The position numbers were made by a program, and so were the translations under genes. From the NCBI RefSeq assembly GCF_025060895.1, contig NZ_JANZKV010000177.1, positions 1 through 33,274 of the forward strand: DNA of 33,274 bases, written 5' to 3'. Every line of letters begins with the position of its first letter. Position 1 is the first letter of the stretch. The stretch is from Stieleria sedimenti. Lineage in GTDB: Bacteria > Planctomycetota > Planctomycetia > Pirellulales > Pirellulaceae. This document shows positions 1-8,503 of this stretch, in pieces. The notes under the pieces were generated by a model. It did not search any database. It was not told the DNA's origin and saw only the letters and a list, made by a program, of their open reading frames with translations.

Positions 1-53
1 ATCAGCCGTTTGGCGCGAGCCTACGGGCACCGAGTTGAGCAAACCACGCTTCT

Positions 54-69
54 CTTAGCGGTATTGGGC
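54..69. repeat. 16-bp repeat found inverted near the other end of the window
   Basis: CTTAGCGGTATTGGGC here matches exactly, in inverted orientation, positions 33256-33271. Both copies sit in intergenic sequence beside gene 3' ends. The surrounding 1-109 holds no gene and has the look of a dispersed intergenic repeat. Seen directly; membership in a larger genomic repeat family is inference. Confidence 0.7.
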
Positions 70-109
70 TAAAGCCTGCACACCAACACGCATGCCCGTT
101 CCTTCATTG

Positions 110-142
110 AAAAAGCGGGCGTGGTCGATTGACCACGCCCGC
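110..142 (-). terminator. Intrinsic terminator of the DUF1559 gene
   Basis: A perfect 12-bp inverted repeat (arms 115-126 and 131-142, tetraloop 127-130) is followed, read on the minus strand, by five T residues (110-114). It lies about 30 bases after the stop codon of the minus-strand DUF1559 gene. A long GC-rich stem plus a U-run is the standard architecture of a Rho-independent terminator. Confidence 0.85.
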
Positions 143-172
143 AGGCATTGATTTCAACGGACGTTGAAAATA

Positions 173-1426
173 CTACTGGTTCAGCTGCTCTTGGATCGTT
201 TCGGCGCTTGCCTTAGTACCCAGAGCACCCCACAGACCGTAGGGACTTTCGCGACCTGCACCACCGTTGGCACCACGGCCGTCACCGTTGTCGCGACCAT
301 AGGGAACGTGGTTTTGGTCACCCGACTCGATCGAGTCCGTGATGAACACTACAGCTCCGTCGCCCATCAGCACGTGAGCACCACCTTGGTGATAACTGGA
401 GGCGCACAAGACGCCACCACCACCGTGCCAACGCTGCATGTTGTAGCTGTTGGGCGGCGTGATCGTGGTGAACACGCTGAACATCGGCCGACCGTCAGAC
501 CAACGGCGACCACGCTGGTGGTTGGCGGACTGGTCGTAACATGGGTTGGGGCCCATGCCGCTACCACAGCAACCGGTACAAGGCGGCAAGCCACCGTTGT
601 TGGTGTCGGTGTTGACGTACTGCGGACGCTCGGGGTCCAGGAAGGCTTGTCCTTGAGCCGGCGGGAGATCCCAAACGTCGTTCTGACGAACGATCAAAGT
701 GCCTTTCGCCAAGTTCGTTCGGTCACCGACGATGTTTTCACCACACATGATCGTGTTGGAAAGACCATCTTTGATGTCGCGGAACTTGGTGAAGTGACGC
801 GCCCGGAAGACACCACGGGCCCAACGTTGACCGGCTTCGTCACCCCAGGTTCCACTGGTGCTGGGAACGCCCTGGTCGTTGACGCCACCGTGCTGCTGTT
901 CAAAAATTGCATCGCCGATACAGGCCGAGTAATTGTTGAACGCGACTCGGTTGGAGACCGGTTGGGTCGCATCGCTGGGACATCGATACCCGGGAACCTG
1001 AGTCAGCCAAGGCTGATAGTTCTCGTTCCAAGGACGGGGTCCCATTGCCGCGAACGGCGGGTTCTTGATGCTGCCGTCACGGTTCTTGTTGAACGGGTTG
1101 GAGACTTGATCCCAAAGACCCTGTTGCTCGATGAACGGCAGCGTCCCGACCATCCAACTCAGCCAGTGCGAATTGTTGAAATCTCCACCGGAACCCGTGT
1201 TGTACGTTCCACCTGCGTTCATCGGCAGATTCTTGTACGCCGAGTGATAGTTGTGCAACGCCAAGCCGATTTGCTTGAAGTTGTTACTACAACTCATACG
1301 TCGTGCCGCCTCACGGGCAGCTTGGACGGCCGGCAACAACAAGCCGACCAAAATTCCAATGATGGCGATCACCACCAAAAGTTCGACGAGCGTAAATCCA
1401 GCCCGCCGATCACGGCTTTTGATCAT
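173..1426 (-). CDS. DUF1559 (SBP_bac_10) protein with prepilin-type N-terminus
   Basis: A 417-residue protein of the DUF1559 family, which planctomycetes carry in dozens of paralogues. The N-terminus has a type IV prepilin/pseudopilin signal: a short basic leader, G10, F11, the invariant E15 and a hydrophobic helix to about residue 32, followed by the usual LPAVQAAREAARRMSCSNN segment. Near the C-terminus H346 is followed nine residues later by D356-G357, the H-X9-DG signature of the family. An upstream in-frame ATG exists at 1537, but 1426 places the leader correctly and has a GGAG about seven bases before it. The gene ends 30 bases before a strong terminator and is preceded on the same strand by a small lipoprotein gene. 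Expected to be processed by a prepilin peptidase and exported; its molecular role is unknown. Confidence 0.95.
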   Translation of the reverse strand: MIKSRDRRAGFTLVELLVVIAIIGILVGLLLPAVQAAREAARRMSCSNNFKQIGLALHNYHSAYKNLPMNAGGTYNTGSGGDFNNSHWLSWMVGTLPFIEQQGLWDQVSNPFNKNRDGSIKNPPFAAMGPRPWNENYQPWLTQVPGYRCPSDATQPVSNRVAFNNYSACIGDAIFEQQHGGVNDQGVPSTSGTWGDEAGQRWARGVFRARHFTKFRDIKDGLSNTIMCGENIVGDRTNLAKGTLIVRQNDVWDLPPAQGQAFLDPERPQYVNTDTNNGGLPPCTGCCGSGMGPNPCYDQSANHQRGRRWSDGRPMFSVFTTITPPNSYNMQRWHGGGGVLCASSYHQGGAHVLMGDGAVVFITDSIESGDQNHVPYGRDNGDGRGANGGAGRESPYGLWGALGTKASAETIQEQLNQ

Positions 1427-2048
1427 AAAAAAACTCCAGAAAGATAGGAAGAGAACCGCGACCGTACCCCGTCGCACAGGAGAGCGAGTCATTACGGGCA
1501 AAACCCACCCGATTGACAGAAATGTCGCTACCTGCAAAGGAGTTTATGGGACCCGATTACCAGTTTCAACCACAATCTACGCCACTCTTCCAACTTTTAT
1601 GGATCCGAAATCCACGCTGCGGTGTTACGGACCTGACGATTCAATTCCACGTCCGATTGATCACGATTCGGTCGCGTATGGACCGGCGCGGACGGCATGG
1701 GGCAAGCTTGGGGCAAGCATGGCCGAGACTGGCGAGCAAACGGGTCGTTTCTTGTCAGCGATAGTGCGCGAGCGGCCTGTCGATTTCAGCCCGCATGCGT
1801 TAGCAAGGGGCCTCGCTGAAGCGTCGCGCCTCACGTCATCGCGTTGAATTCAGAACATCGACTAAATCGACAGGGCGTGAGCCTCTCCGGCCTGCGAAGG
1901 TTTTTTCAGGGAAAAAAGTGGGAGGCGAGGGCTCTAACCACCGAAACCTCATGGGCCTTGTTGAAAGGCCCTTCGTACAAACCAATAACGACCGACACGA
2001 CGACGCCCGAAAGCATCAGTCGCCGCAGACGACTCGTTACGCAGACGA
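1427..2048. other. Intergenic spacer between the lipoprotein and DUF1559 genes
   Basis: 622 bases with no convincing gene; open frames here lack family features and a ribosome binding site. It presumably holds the DUF1559 promoter, but I see no clear sigma-70 hexamers. Two small hairpins are visible: TTTTTTC/GAAAAAA around AGG (1901-1917) and GGGCCTT/AAGGCCC around a 5-base loop (1953-1971). The second is about 80 bases after the lipoprotein stop and could mark its transcript end, but lacks a proper U-tract. GGGGCAAGC occurs twice at 1699 and 1710. Confidence 0.5.
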
Positions 2049-2056
2049 CTAGTTAC
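2025..2056. repeat. 16-bp tandem duplication across the lipoprotein stop codon
   Basis: Two adjacent 16-base units (2025-2040, 2041-2056) differ at one base. The second unit contains the TAG stop (minus strand) and last codons of the small lipoprotein gene; the differing base destroys the TAG in the copy lying downstream of the gene. This looks like a recent slippage duplication of the gene end. Confidence 0.75.
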
Positions 2057-2243
2057 CTTGCGAAGCCGTTTCTTGAGCAGCTTCGTTCATTGCCTTCTCG
2101 TAAGCTTCTGCTTCGGCAATTTCGTCCGCGGATTGGGCGTCGGTGGGTGTGAATTCCGCTTCGCCACCGCCACCGCAGCCGGTGATGGAAATGGCAGTAG
2201 CGAACAACAAACCAAACAGCGAGGGAGAGAGGGTGCGTTTCAT
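2049..2243 (-). CDS. Small lipoprotein associated with the DUF1559 gene
   Basis: A 64-residue protein with a basic start, a hydrophobic stretch (about residues 8-21) and a lipobox-like ITGC with C23, followed by four glycines. The mature part is short, acidic and Ala/Glu-rich, probably a helix. It should be a signal-peptidase-II lipoprotein. The start at 2243 was chosen because it gives a proper lipoprotein signal; a longer frame to 2537 adds an N-terminus with no signal character. No strong Shine-Dalgarno is visible. It lies on the same strand upstream of the DUF1559 gene, an arrangement common in planctomycetes in my recollection, but is separated by 622 bases. Function unknown. Confidence 0.8.
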   Translation of the reverse strand: MKRTLSPSLFGLLFATAISITGCGGGGEAEFTPTDAQSADEIAEAEAYEKAMNEAAQETASQGN

Positions 2244-2772
2244 GATCGGTTCAAATGATCTAGCGGAAAGTGAATGACAACAAAGGGAGACGGTCACTCC
2301 TAAAAGGTGGTAGAAGTGCACCGCCACGAAGTCTTGATCGTCGATGACCGGCTCGGCATTGTCAAGGACTTTACCCGTACAACTCCTCTGCAGTTCTCTT
2401 GTGCCCCGTTGCCATTCGTCCCGGTTTTCCAGATCCCCTAAACCATCGACTCCGTCCTGACGCGCCGGAACTTGGGCGGTGCGCCGGTCAGCGACGGTGA
2501 ATTTCCATCTCGCGACATCGCTTTGAGACTCCGCCACGCAACGCGGCGTCTGTATCTTGCTAAAATGAACCCGGGAATCAACAGATTTTCTGTTTGATGT
2601 TGATCGCTTCGGCCCCGATCGCAGTCATCGGATCGATGGTGCATACCGTCGCTCCGCTCTGCGGCGGTCTGTCGCATGCATCGAGCTGTGTCGGACGAAA
2701 CGTCAAGATTCCCCCAACACATCTTGCCCCAACACATCACGACCACCGTCCCTTTTTTTTGAGAGGTCTCCC
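2244..2772. other. Divergent spacer upstream of the aldehyde dehydrogenase
   Basis: 529 bases with no supported gene. It must contain the promoters of the minus-strand lipoprotein gene and of the plus-strand aldehyde dehydrogenase operon. A TGCTAAAAT element at 2558-2566 resembles an extended -10 but has no good -35. A 6-bp hairpin AACAGA/TCTGTT with a TTT loop is at 2580-2594. GAGAGG lies just before the ATG at 2773 and is the likely ribosome binding site. Confidence 0.4.
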
Positions 2773-4266
2773 ATGAGCACTGCCGTCAAACCTTCACTCC
2801 TGCCCGAAGTCGAAGCGTTCTTGGGACGGGGGCGTTTGGCCAGCTTCGTCGGCGGCAAAACGATGGGCTCGGAAAACGACAGTAGCATCGCGACGACCGA
2901 TCCGGGGTCCGGCGACAAACTCGCCGATGTGGTCGAGCTGACTGCCGAGCAGGTCGACGAGGCGGTCGGCGTTGCCGATGCTGCGTTCAAGCAATCGTCG
3001 TGGGCAACGATGCCGGTCAACGAGCGCGCCGCTCTGTTGCACCGCTTGGCCGACGCGGTCGAGAAGCACAAAGCGATCATCGGCCAAATCGAATCGCTCG
3101 ACGCCGGCAAGGTCCAATCACAGGCTCAAGGCGACGTTCAAAACTTTGCCGACACGATTCGTTACTTTGCCGATATGGGCCAACACCTCAATCCTCGCAC
3201 CACGTTGGCGGTCAAAGCCCACGAAGCATGGACGGTGCGTCAGCCCTGGGGTGTTTGCGCGTTTATCTTTCCCTGGAATTTCCCGTTCCTGTTGATCGGT
3301 TGGGGTATCGCGCCCGCGCTGGCTGCCGGCAACACCGTGGTAATCAAGCCCGCCGAAGACACGCCCTTGTCCGCGATCTATCTGGCGGAATTGGCGAAAG
3401 AAGTCGGTCTCCCCGACGGCGTGATCAACGTGGTCACCGGCGGAGGAGCCACGGTGGGTTCGGCACTTTCGGGTAACACCCAAATCAAACGCATGTCCTT
3501 CACCGGCTCTCCCGAAGTCGGACGGCTGGTGGGCGAAGCCTGTGGACGCAACCTGGTTCCCGTCAAATTGGAACTCGGCGGCAAGGGAGCCGCGGTGATC
3601 TTCAACGACGTCGACGTCGCCGAAACGGCGCAAAAGCTGGCCGGTGCGATCACGTTCCACACCGGACAGGTCTGCTGCGACGCGACACGCTGGTTGGTCC
3701 ACCAAGACATCTACGACGAGTTCGTCAATCAATGCGTAGACCAGCTTTCCCAAGTCAAAATCGGCTACCAGCTCGACGGTCAGACACAGATGGGACCGGT
3801 CGTCAACGCCAAGCAACGCCAACGCGTGCTCAGCTACCTGGAGAAGGGGCAAGCCGAAGGCGCCGAGTGCTTGCTGCCCGGTGGTGCCGCCAAGGTAGAG
3901 GGGTACGACGGTCATTTTGTCAAACCGGCCCTACTTGCCGGTTCGCTCGACAACGTCGCCGCCCAAGAAGAAATCTTTGGACCGGTCGCGTATCTGGCAC
4001 CGTTCAAAACCGAAAGTCAAGCGATCGAGATGGCCAACCACACGCAGTACGGACTGGCCAACAGCGTTTGGACGTCTGACCTGGCGCGCGCCGCTCGGGT
4101 TGCCGAGTCGATGATCGCGGGCAACAGTTGGATCAACGCCCACAACGTGTTTGCCCACGGGGTTCCCTACGGCGGTGTGAACCTGAGCGGAATGGGCGGC
4201 GGCGTGCTGTCATTCGAAACGCTGATGGATTACTACCGCAGCACCTCGGTCGTCCGGCCGCTGTGA
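2773..4266 (+). CDS. NAD(P)-dependent aldehyde dehydrogenase
   Basis: A 497-residue soluble enzyme of the ALDH superfamily, full length for the family (about 480-500). It oxidises an aldehyde to the carboxylate with NAD(P)+. The PWNFP motif supplies the oxyanion Asn N169; IKPAED (191-196) and the FTGS loop (243-246) form the cofactor site; the general base is E267 in LELGGKG; the catalytic cysteine is C301 in GQVCCD, with the canonical spacing of 34 from the Glu. EEIFGPV is present near residue 400. Closest in style to betaine/2-hydroxymuconic-type ALDHs; substrate not assignable. First gene of a plus-strand run: the next start is 26 bases after this stop, suggesting a role in sugar-derived aldehyde oxidation. 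Confidence 0.96.
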   Translation: MSTAVKPSLLPEVEAFLGRGRLASFVGGKTMGSENDSSIATTDPGSGDKLADVVELTAEQVDEAVGVADAAFKQSSWATMPVNERAALLHRLADAVEKHKAIIGQIESLDAGKVQSQAQGDVQNFADTIRYFADMGQHLNPRTTLAVKAHEAWTVRQPWGVCAFIFPWNFPFLLIGWGIAPALAAGNTVVIKPAEDTPLSAIYLAELAKEVGLPDGVINVVTGGGATVGSALSGNTQIKRMSFTGSPEVGRLVGEACGRNLVPVKLELGGKGAAVIFNDVDVAETAQKLAGAITFHTGQVCCDATRWLVHQDIYDEFVNQCVDQLSQVKIGYQLDGQTQMGPVVNAKQRQRVLSYLEKGQAEGAECLLPGGAAKVEGYDGHFVKPALLAGSLDNVAAQEEIFGPVAYLAPFKTESQAIEMANHTQYGLANSVWTSDLARAARVAESMIAGNSWINAHNVFAHGVPYGGVNLSGMGGGVLSFETLMDYYRSTSVVRPL

Positions 4267-4292
4267 TTTTCCTCGACAACGGACTCTACCTG

Positions 4293-5465
4293 ATGAAACG
4301 CTCGGCCCGTTTGCGCTCGGCCGGTTTGTTTGCCGCCGTGTTGATTGTTTCGGCCCAGGCCATCACCGTCGCGACGGAACCGGTCCCCGAAACAACATCG
4401 ACCGTCGCTACCGTTCCCGGTTTCAGCTGGGAACGCGTGCCGTTGAACCTTCACTTCGGAAAACGAACGACCGACTTGACCGATTCGGAAATCGATTTTG
4501 TCGCCAGTCGAAGTCGATTGATCTGTTTGGAAAAAAGTCACGGGGCTCGCGTCCATGGCAGCACCGAAGCGGGCATCGCGGACACGGCCAGGCGTATTAT
4601 CGCACGCAACCCCGATGCGAAGGTATTGTTCTATTTCAACGCCTTCATCAACTGGCCGGGCTACGACGCGTTTGAGACCTATCGCCCCGAGTGGACACTG
4701 CGAACGGCGGACGGCGAAATCGTCAAACACCCGTCCGGCACGGCGCGGCCTGATCCGTCCAACGCCGAATTTCGCCGTTGGTGGTCCGACGTCGTCGTGT
4801 CGGCCAACCGTTCAGCCCCATTGGGCGGTGTCTTCATCGACGCGCTGCCACAAGCCCTTTCGCCTGGTCTGGCACAGCAAGTCGGTGACGCCAAAGCCCG
4901 CGCGGTCGTGGCCGGACTCCGCGAAATGATCGCGATGACGAAACGCAAACTCGGCCCCGACAGCATTGTCCTGGTCAACGGGGTGCGGACCACGGATTTT
5001 CGCGAGATTCTGGATTGGGACGGAATCGACGGCGTAATGATCGAACACTTCGGCGCGTTCCGCACCGCCGCCCCGGAAGACCTGAAGGCCGACCTGGACT
5101 CGATCGCGATCGCGGCTGCCAAGGGCAAATTTGTTGTCCTGAAGGGTTGGCCGGGATTCAACTGGCTGGATCGCGACATGATGAAACGCCCTTATGCCGA
5201 ACTGTTGGAACGAGCGCGACAACGGATCACATTCCCGTTGGCATGTTTCTTGGTCGGCGCGCAAACCGGATCGCACTTCTGCTATTCCTGGGGCTACACC
5301 GACACCCACGGCATGCTGGATTCGTATCCGGAGCTGGAGCGTCCGCTGGGACCTCCCAAGGCCGATGCGACGTGGCAGGGATTGACCGCCACTCGCGAAT
5401 TTGAACACGCATCGGTCTGGGTCGATCTGGCCAATCGAGAGGCGCGGATCGATTGGCAGCGATAA
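4293..5465 (+). CDS. Exported glycosidase-like (putative TIM-barrel) protein
   Basis: A 390-residue protein with a basic N-terminus and hydrophobic segment (about residues 10-24) typical of a Sec signal peptide. The rest has alternating beta-strand/helix segments such as LFYFNAFINWP, GGVFIDALP, VLVNGVRT and GVMIEHFG, as expected of a (beta/alpha)8 hydrolase; D183 and E251 sit at strand ends and are candidate catalytic acids. It resembles the planctomycete putative glycosyl hydrolases of the GHL15 type, but I recognise no classic GH signature. A GTG at 4263 overlapping the ALDH stop is an alternative, translationally coupled start; 4293 was chosen because it gives a clean signal peptide. It sits 26 bases after the ALDH gene and 17 bases before the cytochrome-domain gene. 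Confidence 0.75.
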   Translation: MKRSARLRSAGLFAAVLIVSAQAITVATEPVPETTSTVATVPGFSWERVPLNLHFGKRTTDLTDSEIDFVASRSRLICLEKSHGARVHGSTEAGIADTARRIIARNPDAKVLFYFNAFINWPGYDAFETYRPEWTLRTADGEIVKHPSGTARPDPSNAEFRRWWSDVVVSANRSAPLGGVFIDALPQALSPGLAQQVGDAKARAVVAGLREMIAMTKRKLGPDSIVLVNGVRTTDFREILDWDGIDGVMIEHFGAFRTAAPEDLKADLDSIAIAAAKGKFVVLKGWPGFNWLDRDMMKRPYAELLERARQRITFPLACFLVGAQTGSHFCYSWGYTDTHGMLDSYPELERPLGPPKADATWQGLTATREFEHASVWVDLANREARIDWQR

Positions 5466-5482
5466 TTGTAGGAGCGAAGAAG

Positions 5483-8400
5483 ATGGTGCGGAATCGGCTG
5501 CTGGCATTCGCGATGGTGTTGCTGGTGACGAGTGCCTCCTCGCGCGGCGCTGACTCACTGTTGGATTTTCAGTCGCAGGTCGCACCGATCCTGCAGCGTC
5601 ACTGCATTCGGTGTCATTCGCCGAACAACAACCAGGGTGAACTCTCGTTGGCGACGCTCGACGATTTACGTGCGAACGACTACGTCATCGCGGGCGATCC
5701 CGAGAGCAGTTATCTGTTGGAATTGATCACGCCGACCGATGGCCAACCGGCGGCGATGCCCAAGGAGTCGAATCCGCTGTCGGATGCCGAAGTCGCTTTG
5801 ATTCGGCAATGGATCGTTCAGGGAGCGACGTGGCCGAGCGACGTTGTCGTCAAAGAGCGATCCAAGGCGGATGAGACATGGTGGGCGCTGCAGCCGCTGC
5901 GTGTCGCGAAACGTATTTCGTCGGATTCAAATATCTCCGACGCGCCCCTTCCCCCCGCGTCGATCGACGAGTTTGTCCGCGGCAAGCTTGCCGACAAACA
6001 ACTGAAAATGAATCCGCCGGCCGACCGCCGCACGCTGATTCGGCGCGTGACCTTCGATCTGATCGGATTGCCGCCGACACCACAGGATGTGGAATCGTTC
6101 GTCGACGACTCCGACCCGATGGCCTACGAGAAACTGGTCGACCGATTGTTGGCGTCACCCCATTACGGCGAACGATACGCACGGCACTGGCTGGATCTGG
6201 CGCACTACGCGGACACCCATGGATTTGAACGCGACATGCGGCGCGACAACGCCTGGCGGTATCGAGACTACGTAATCGAATCGTTCAACGAAGACAAACC
6301 GTATGACCGCTTTGTTCAAGAACAGATCGCCGGAGATGTCTTGTGGCCGGACGACGACCAGGCCGTGATCGCGACCGGCTTTCTGTCCGCCGGTCCTTGG
6401 GACTTTGTCGGTCAAGTTGAAACCAAGAGCGACCAGCTGCGTCGATCGGCTCGCGTGCTGGACTTGGATGACATGACCACGCAGGTCATGACCACCACCA
6501 TGGCGATGACGGTCAATTGTGCCCGTTGCCACGATCACAAGTTGGACCCGATCTCGCAGCGAGAGTATTACCAGCTGCAATCCGTCTTCGCCGGCGTACG
6601 GCGAGAAGCACGCGTCGTCAGCGATTCGTCACTGAAGGCCTACGAATCGGCAAAGCAGCAATGGGTCAGGCGTCGCAACCAGATCGATTTTGAACTCGCC
6701 CGACTGGAAGGTGATGGGCTCGACTTGGCGGACATCGTCGGTGGTGGAAACGGAAGCGGCACCGGGACGTTTCGCCAGGGTATCGATGTCCGCAATGCGA
6801 AAGTGCAGACTCGCGACTTTGGGAGACTCGGCAACGTCGTTCCCAATCGATTCGCCGCGTCAGATTTTGATTTTGTGGATGGCGTCTTTGTCCCCAGCGG
6901 TGAGGCGGGCCAGGCCAAAGTTCCCGTCACCTCGACCGGCATCACCATCAGCGGGCTGCCCACGACTTCCGGCGACGCCTGGGACATGATTCGCAACGGC
7001 CCCGTCGCCAGCCAGCATTCACCCGAACTCGACGGAATCGATTTCACCCAAGACGGTCACAGCCTGTTGGGATTACATGCCAACGCGGGGATCACGTTCG
7101 ACCTGTCCGCGATCCGCCAGAGCCTGGCAGATGGCGCTGCCGAGACGAGTCCGGGCATGCCGCTTCGCTTCACCGCACAACTCGGTTACTTCGGTGCCTC
7201 CGGTCCGCATCGTGCCGATGCCTGGGTCTTTGTTGACGGACGAAACGTGGCGGAGTTCAAACAACTCGGCCGCGAGGATGGTTTACAGCCTATCGACCTC
7301 GAGCTGTCCGCGGCGGTCCGTTTTCTGACACTCGTGTCGACCGACGGCGGCAACGGAATGGGTCACGATCAAATCGGTTTTGGTGACCCGCGCATCCGCC
7401 CGAAAACGTCGCCGACTCGCTCCGATGCCGATGCACATCGCATCGAGACGCTCCGCGGCGAACGTGACCAGGTGACGGCCGAACTGGATGCACTCGGCCC
7501 GCCGCCGCGTTTCTATGGGGTGGTCGCCGAGAAAGACTTGCCGGAGGTGCGTTTGTTGACTCGCGGGAATCCGGAAACCCCCAGCGGTGACGTCCTGCCT
7601 CCGTCCGCCTTGTCGGCACTGGCGATGTTAGATCCTGAACTTGGGACGGTCACGACGGACGAAGGGCAACGCCGGGTGGCACTGGCGCGCTGGATCACGT
7701 CGATCGACAATCCCCTTGTGCGGCGCGTCATTGTCAACCGGCTCTGGTACTGGCATTTCGGCCAAGGACTGGTCGACACGCCCAGTGATTTCGGCTTCGG
7801 CGGAGGTCGTCCGTCGCATCCCGAACTGCTCGATTGGCTCGCCGAAGCATTGGTGCATCACGACTGGTCGCTGAAGGCCATGCACCGTTTGATCGTGACC
7901 AGCGACACCTACAAACAGTCCAGCCGGCACCGTGAACCGGCGGCCAAGGTTGATGCCGAAAATCGACTGCTGTGGCGACAGAATCGCCAACGCATCGAAG
8001 CGGAAGCGATTCGCGACGCCGTGTTGTTTGTCAGCGGCAAATTGAACCTTCGCCGCGGCGGCCCGGGATTCGAAGATTTTGACTACCAGGATGCCTACGC
8101 CCCCATCTACACCTACACGACCGCCGACCGTCCGGAATTGTGGCGACGGAGCATCTATCGTTACATCGTCCGGACAACTCCCGATCGATTCCTGACCACA
8201 CTGGACTGCCCCGATCCGGCCAACCTCACACCCAAGCGGATCACGACCACCACCCCGCTGCAATCGCTGGCCCTGTTCAATAACGACTTCATGCTGAGGC
8301 AGGCCCGCTATTTTGCCCAGCGGATTGGGCGTGAGGCGGGAACCGACCCGGCGGCACAGGTTGACCGCGCGTTCGCACTCGCGCTGGGACGGCAACCATC

Positions 8401-8503
8401 GCAGCAGGAGGCCCAATTGGCGACGGAGTTCGTCGATCGGCAAGGCTTGTTCGCACTGTGCCGGTCGCTGTTTAATTTGAATGAGTTTGTGTATGTCGAT
8501 TGA
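5483..8503 (+). CDS. PSCyt1/PSCyt2 (DUF1549)/PSD1 (DUF1553) protein with embedded NPCBM-like domain
   Basis: A 1006-residue exported protein. Signal peptide at about 1-23, then a planctomycete cytochrome-type domain (PSCyt1) with one CxxCH haem motif at C41-H45. PSCyt2/DUF1549 follows (about 155-365), with a second CxxCH at C346-H350 in NCARCHDHKLDP. Residues about 530-636 resemble an NPCBM carbohydrate-binding module (LHANAGITF start; ADAWVFVDG; LVSTDGGNGMGHDQI end). The C-terminal third is PSD1/DUF1553 with NRLWYWHFGQGLV, DTPSDFGFGG and SRQ-like segments. AGGAG eight bases before 5483 fixes the start; an earlier TTG at 5453 overlaps the previous gene. The DUF1501 gene overlaps its 3' end. 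Likely a periplasmic or compartment c-type haem protein tied to polysaccharide breakdown; exact reaction unknown. Confidence 0.93.
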   Translation: MVRNRLLAFAMVLLVTSASSRGADSLLDFQSQVAPILQRHCIRCHSPNNNQGELSLATLDDLRANDYVIAGDPESSYLLELITPTDGQPAAMPKESNPLSDAEVALIRQWIVQGATWPSDVVVKERSKADETWWALQPLRVAKRISSDSNISDAPLPPASIDEFVRGKLADKQLKMNPPADRRTLIRRVTFDLIGLPPTPQDVESFVDDSDPMAYEKLVDRLLASPHYGERYARHWLDLAHYADTHGFERDMRRDNAWRYRDYVIESFNEDKPYDRFVQEQIAGDVLWPDDDQAVIATGFLSAGPWDFVGQVETKSDQLRRSARVLDLDDMTTQVMTTTMAMTVNCARCHDHKLDPISQREYYQLQSVFAGVRREARVVSDSSLKAYESAKQQWVRRRNQIDFELARLEGDGLDLADIVGGGNGSGTGTFRQGIDVRNAKVQTRDFGRLGNVVPNRFAASDFDFVDGVFVPSGEAGQAKVPVTSTGITISGLPTTSGDAWDMIRNGPVASQHSPELDGIDFTQDGHSLLGLHANAGITFDLSAIRQSLADGAAETSPGMPLRFTAQLGYFGASGPHRADAWVFVDGRNVAEFKQLGREDGLQPIDLELSAAVRFLTLVSTDGGNGMGHDQIGFGDPRIRPKTSPTRSDADAHRIETLRGERDQVTAELDALGPPPRFYGVVAEKDLPEVRLLTRGNPETPSGDVLPPSALSALAMLDPELGTVTTDEGQRRVALARWITSIDNPLVRRVIVNRLWYWHFGQGLVDTPSDFGFGGGRPSHPELLDWLAEALVHHDWSLKAMHRLIVTSDTYKQSSRHREPAAKVDAENRLLWRQNRQRIEAEAIRDAVLFVSGKLNLRRGGPGFEDFDYQDAYAPIYTYTTADRPELWRRSIYRYIVRTTPDRFLTTLDCPDPANLTPKRITTTTPLQSLALFNNDFMLRQARYFAQRIGREAGTDPAAQVDRAFALALGRQPSQQEAQLATEFVDRQGLFALCRSLFNLNEFVYVD

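Noticed and set aside
164-1447. Long plus-strand open frame opposite the DUF1559 gene
   Set aside because: It is the complement of a gene with clear family motifs; its protein has no recognisable domain.
1953-1971. Terminator of the small lipoprotein gene
   Set aside because: A good 7-bp hairpin but no U-tract on the minus strand, so it is described only within the spacer.
1251-2152. Plus-strand open frames in the spacer downstream of 1251
   Set aside because: Basic, low-information products, no ribosome binding sites, and overlap with genes or repeats.
2558-2566. Extended -10 promoter for the aldehyde dehydrogenase operon
   Set aside because: TGCTAAAAT is suggestive, but no -35 is found and the leader would be about 200 bases.
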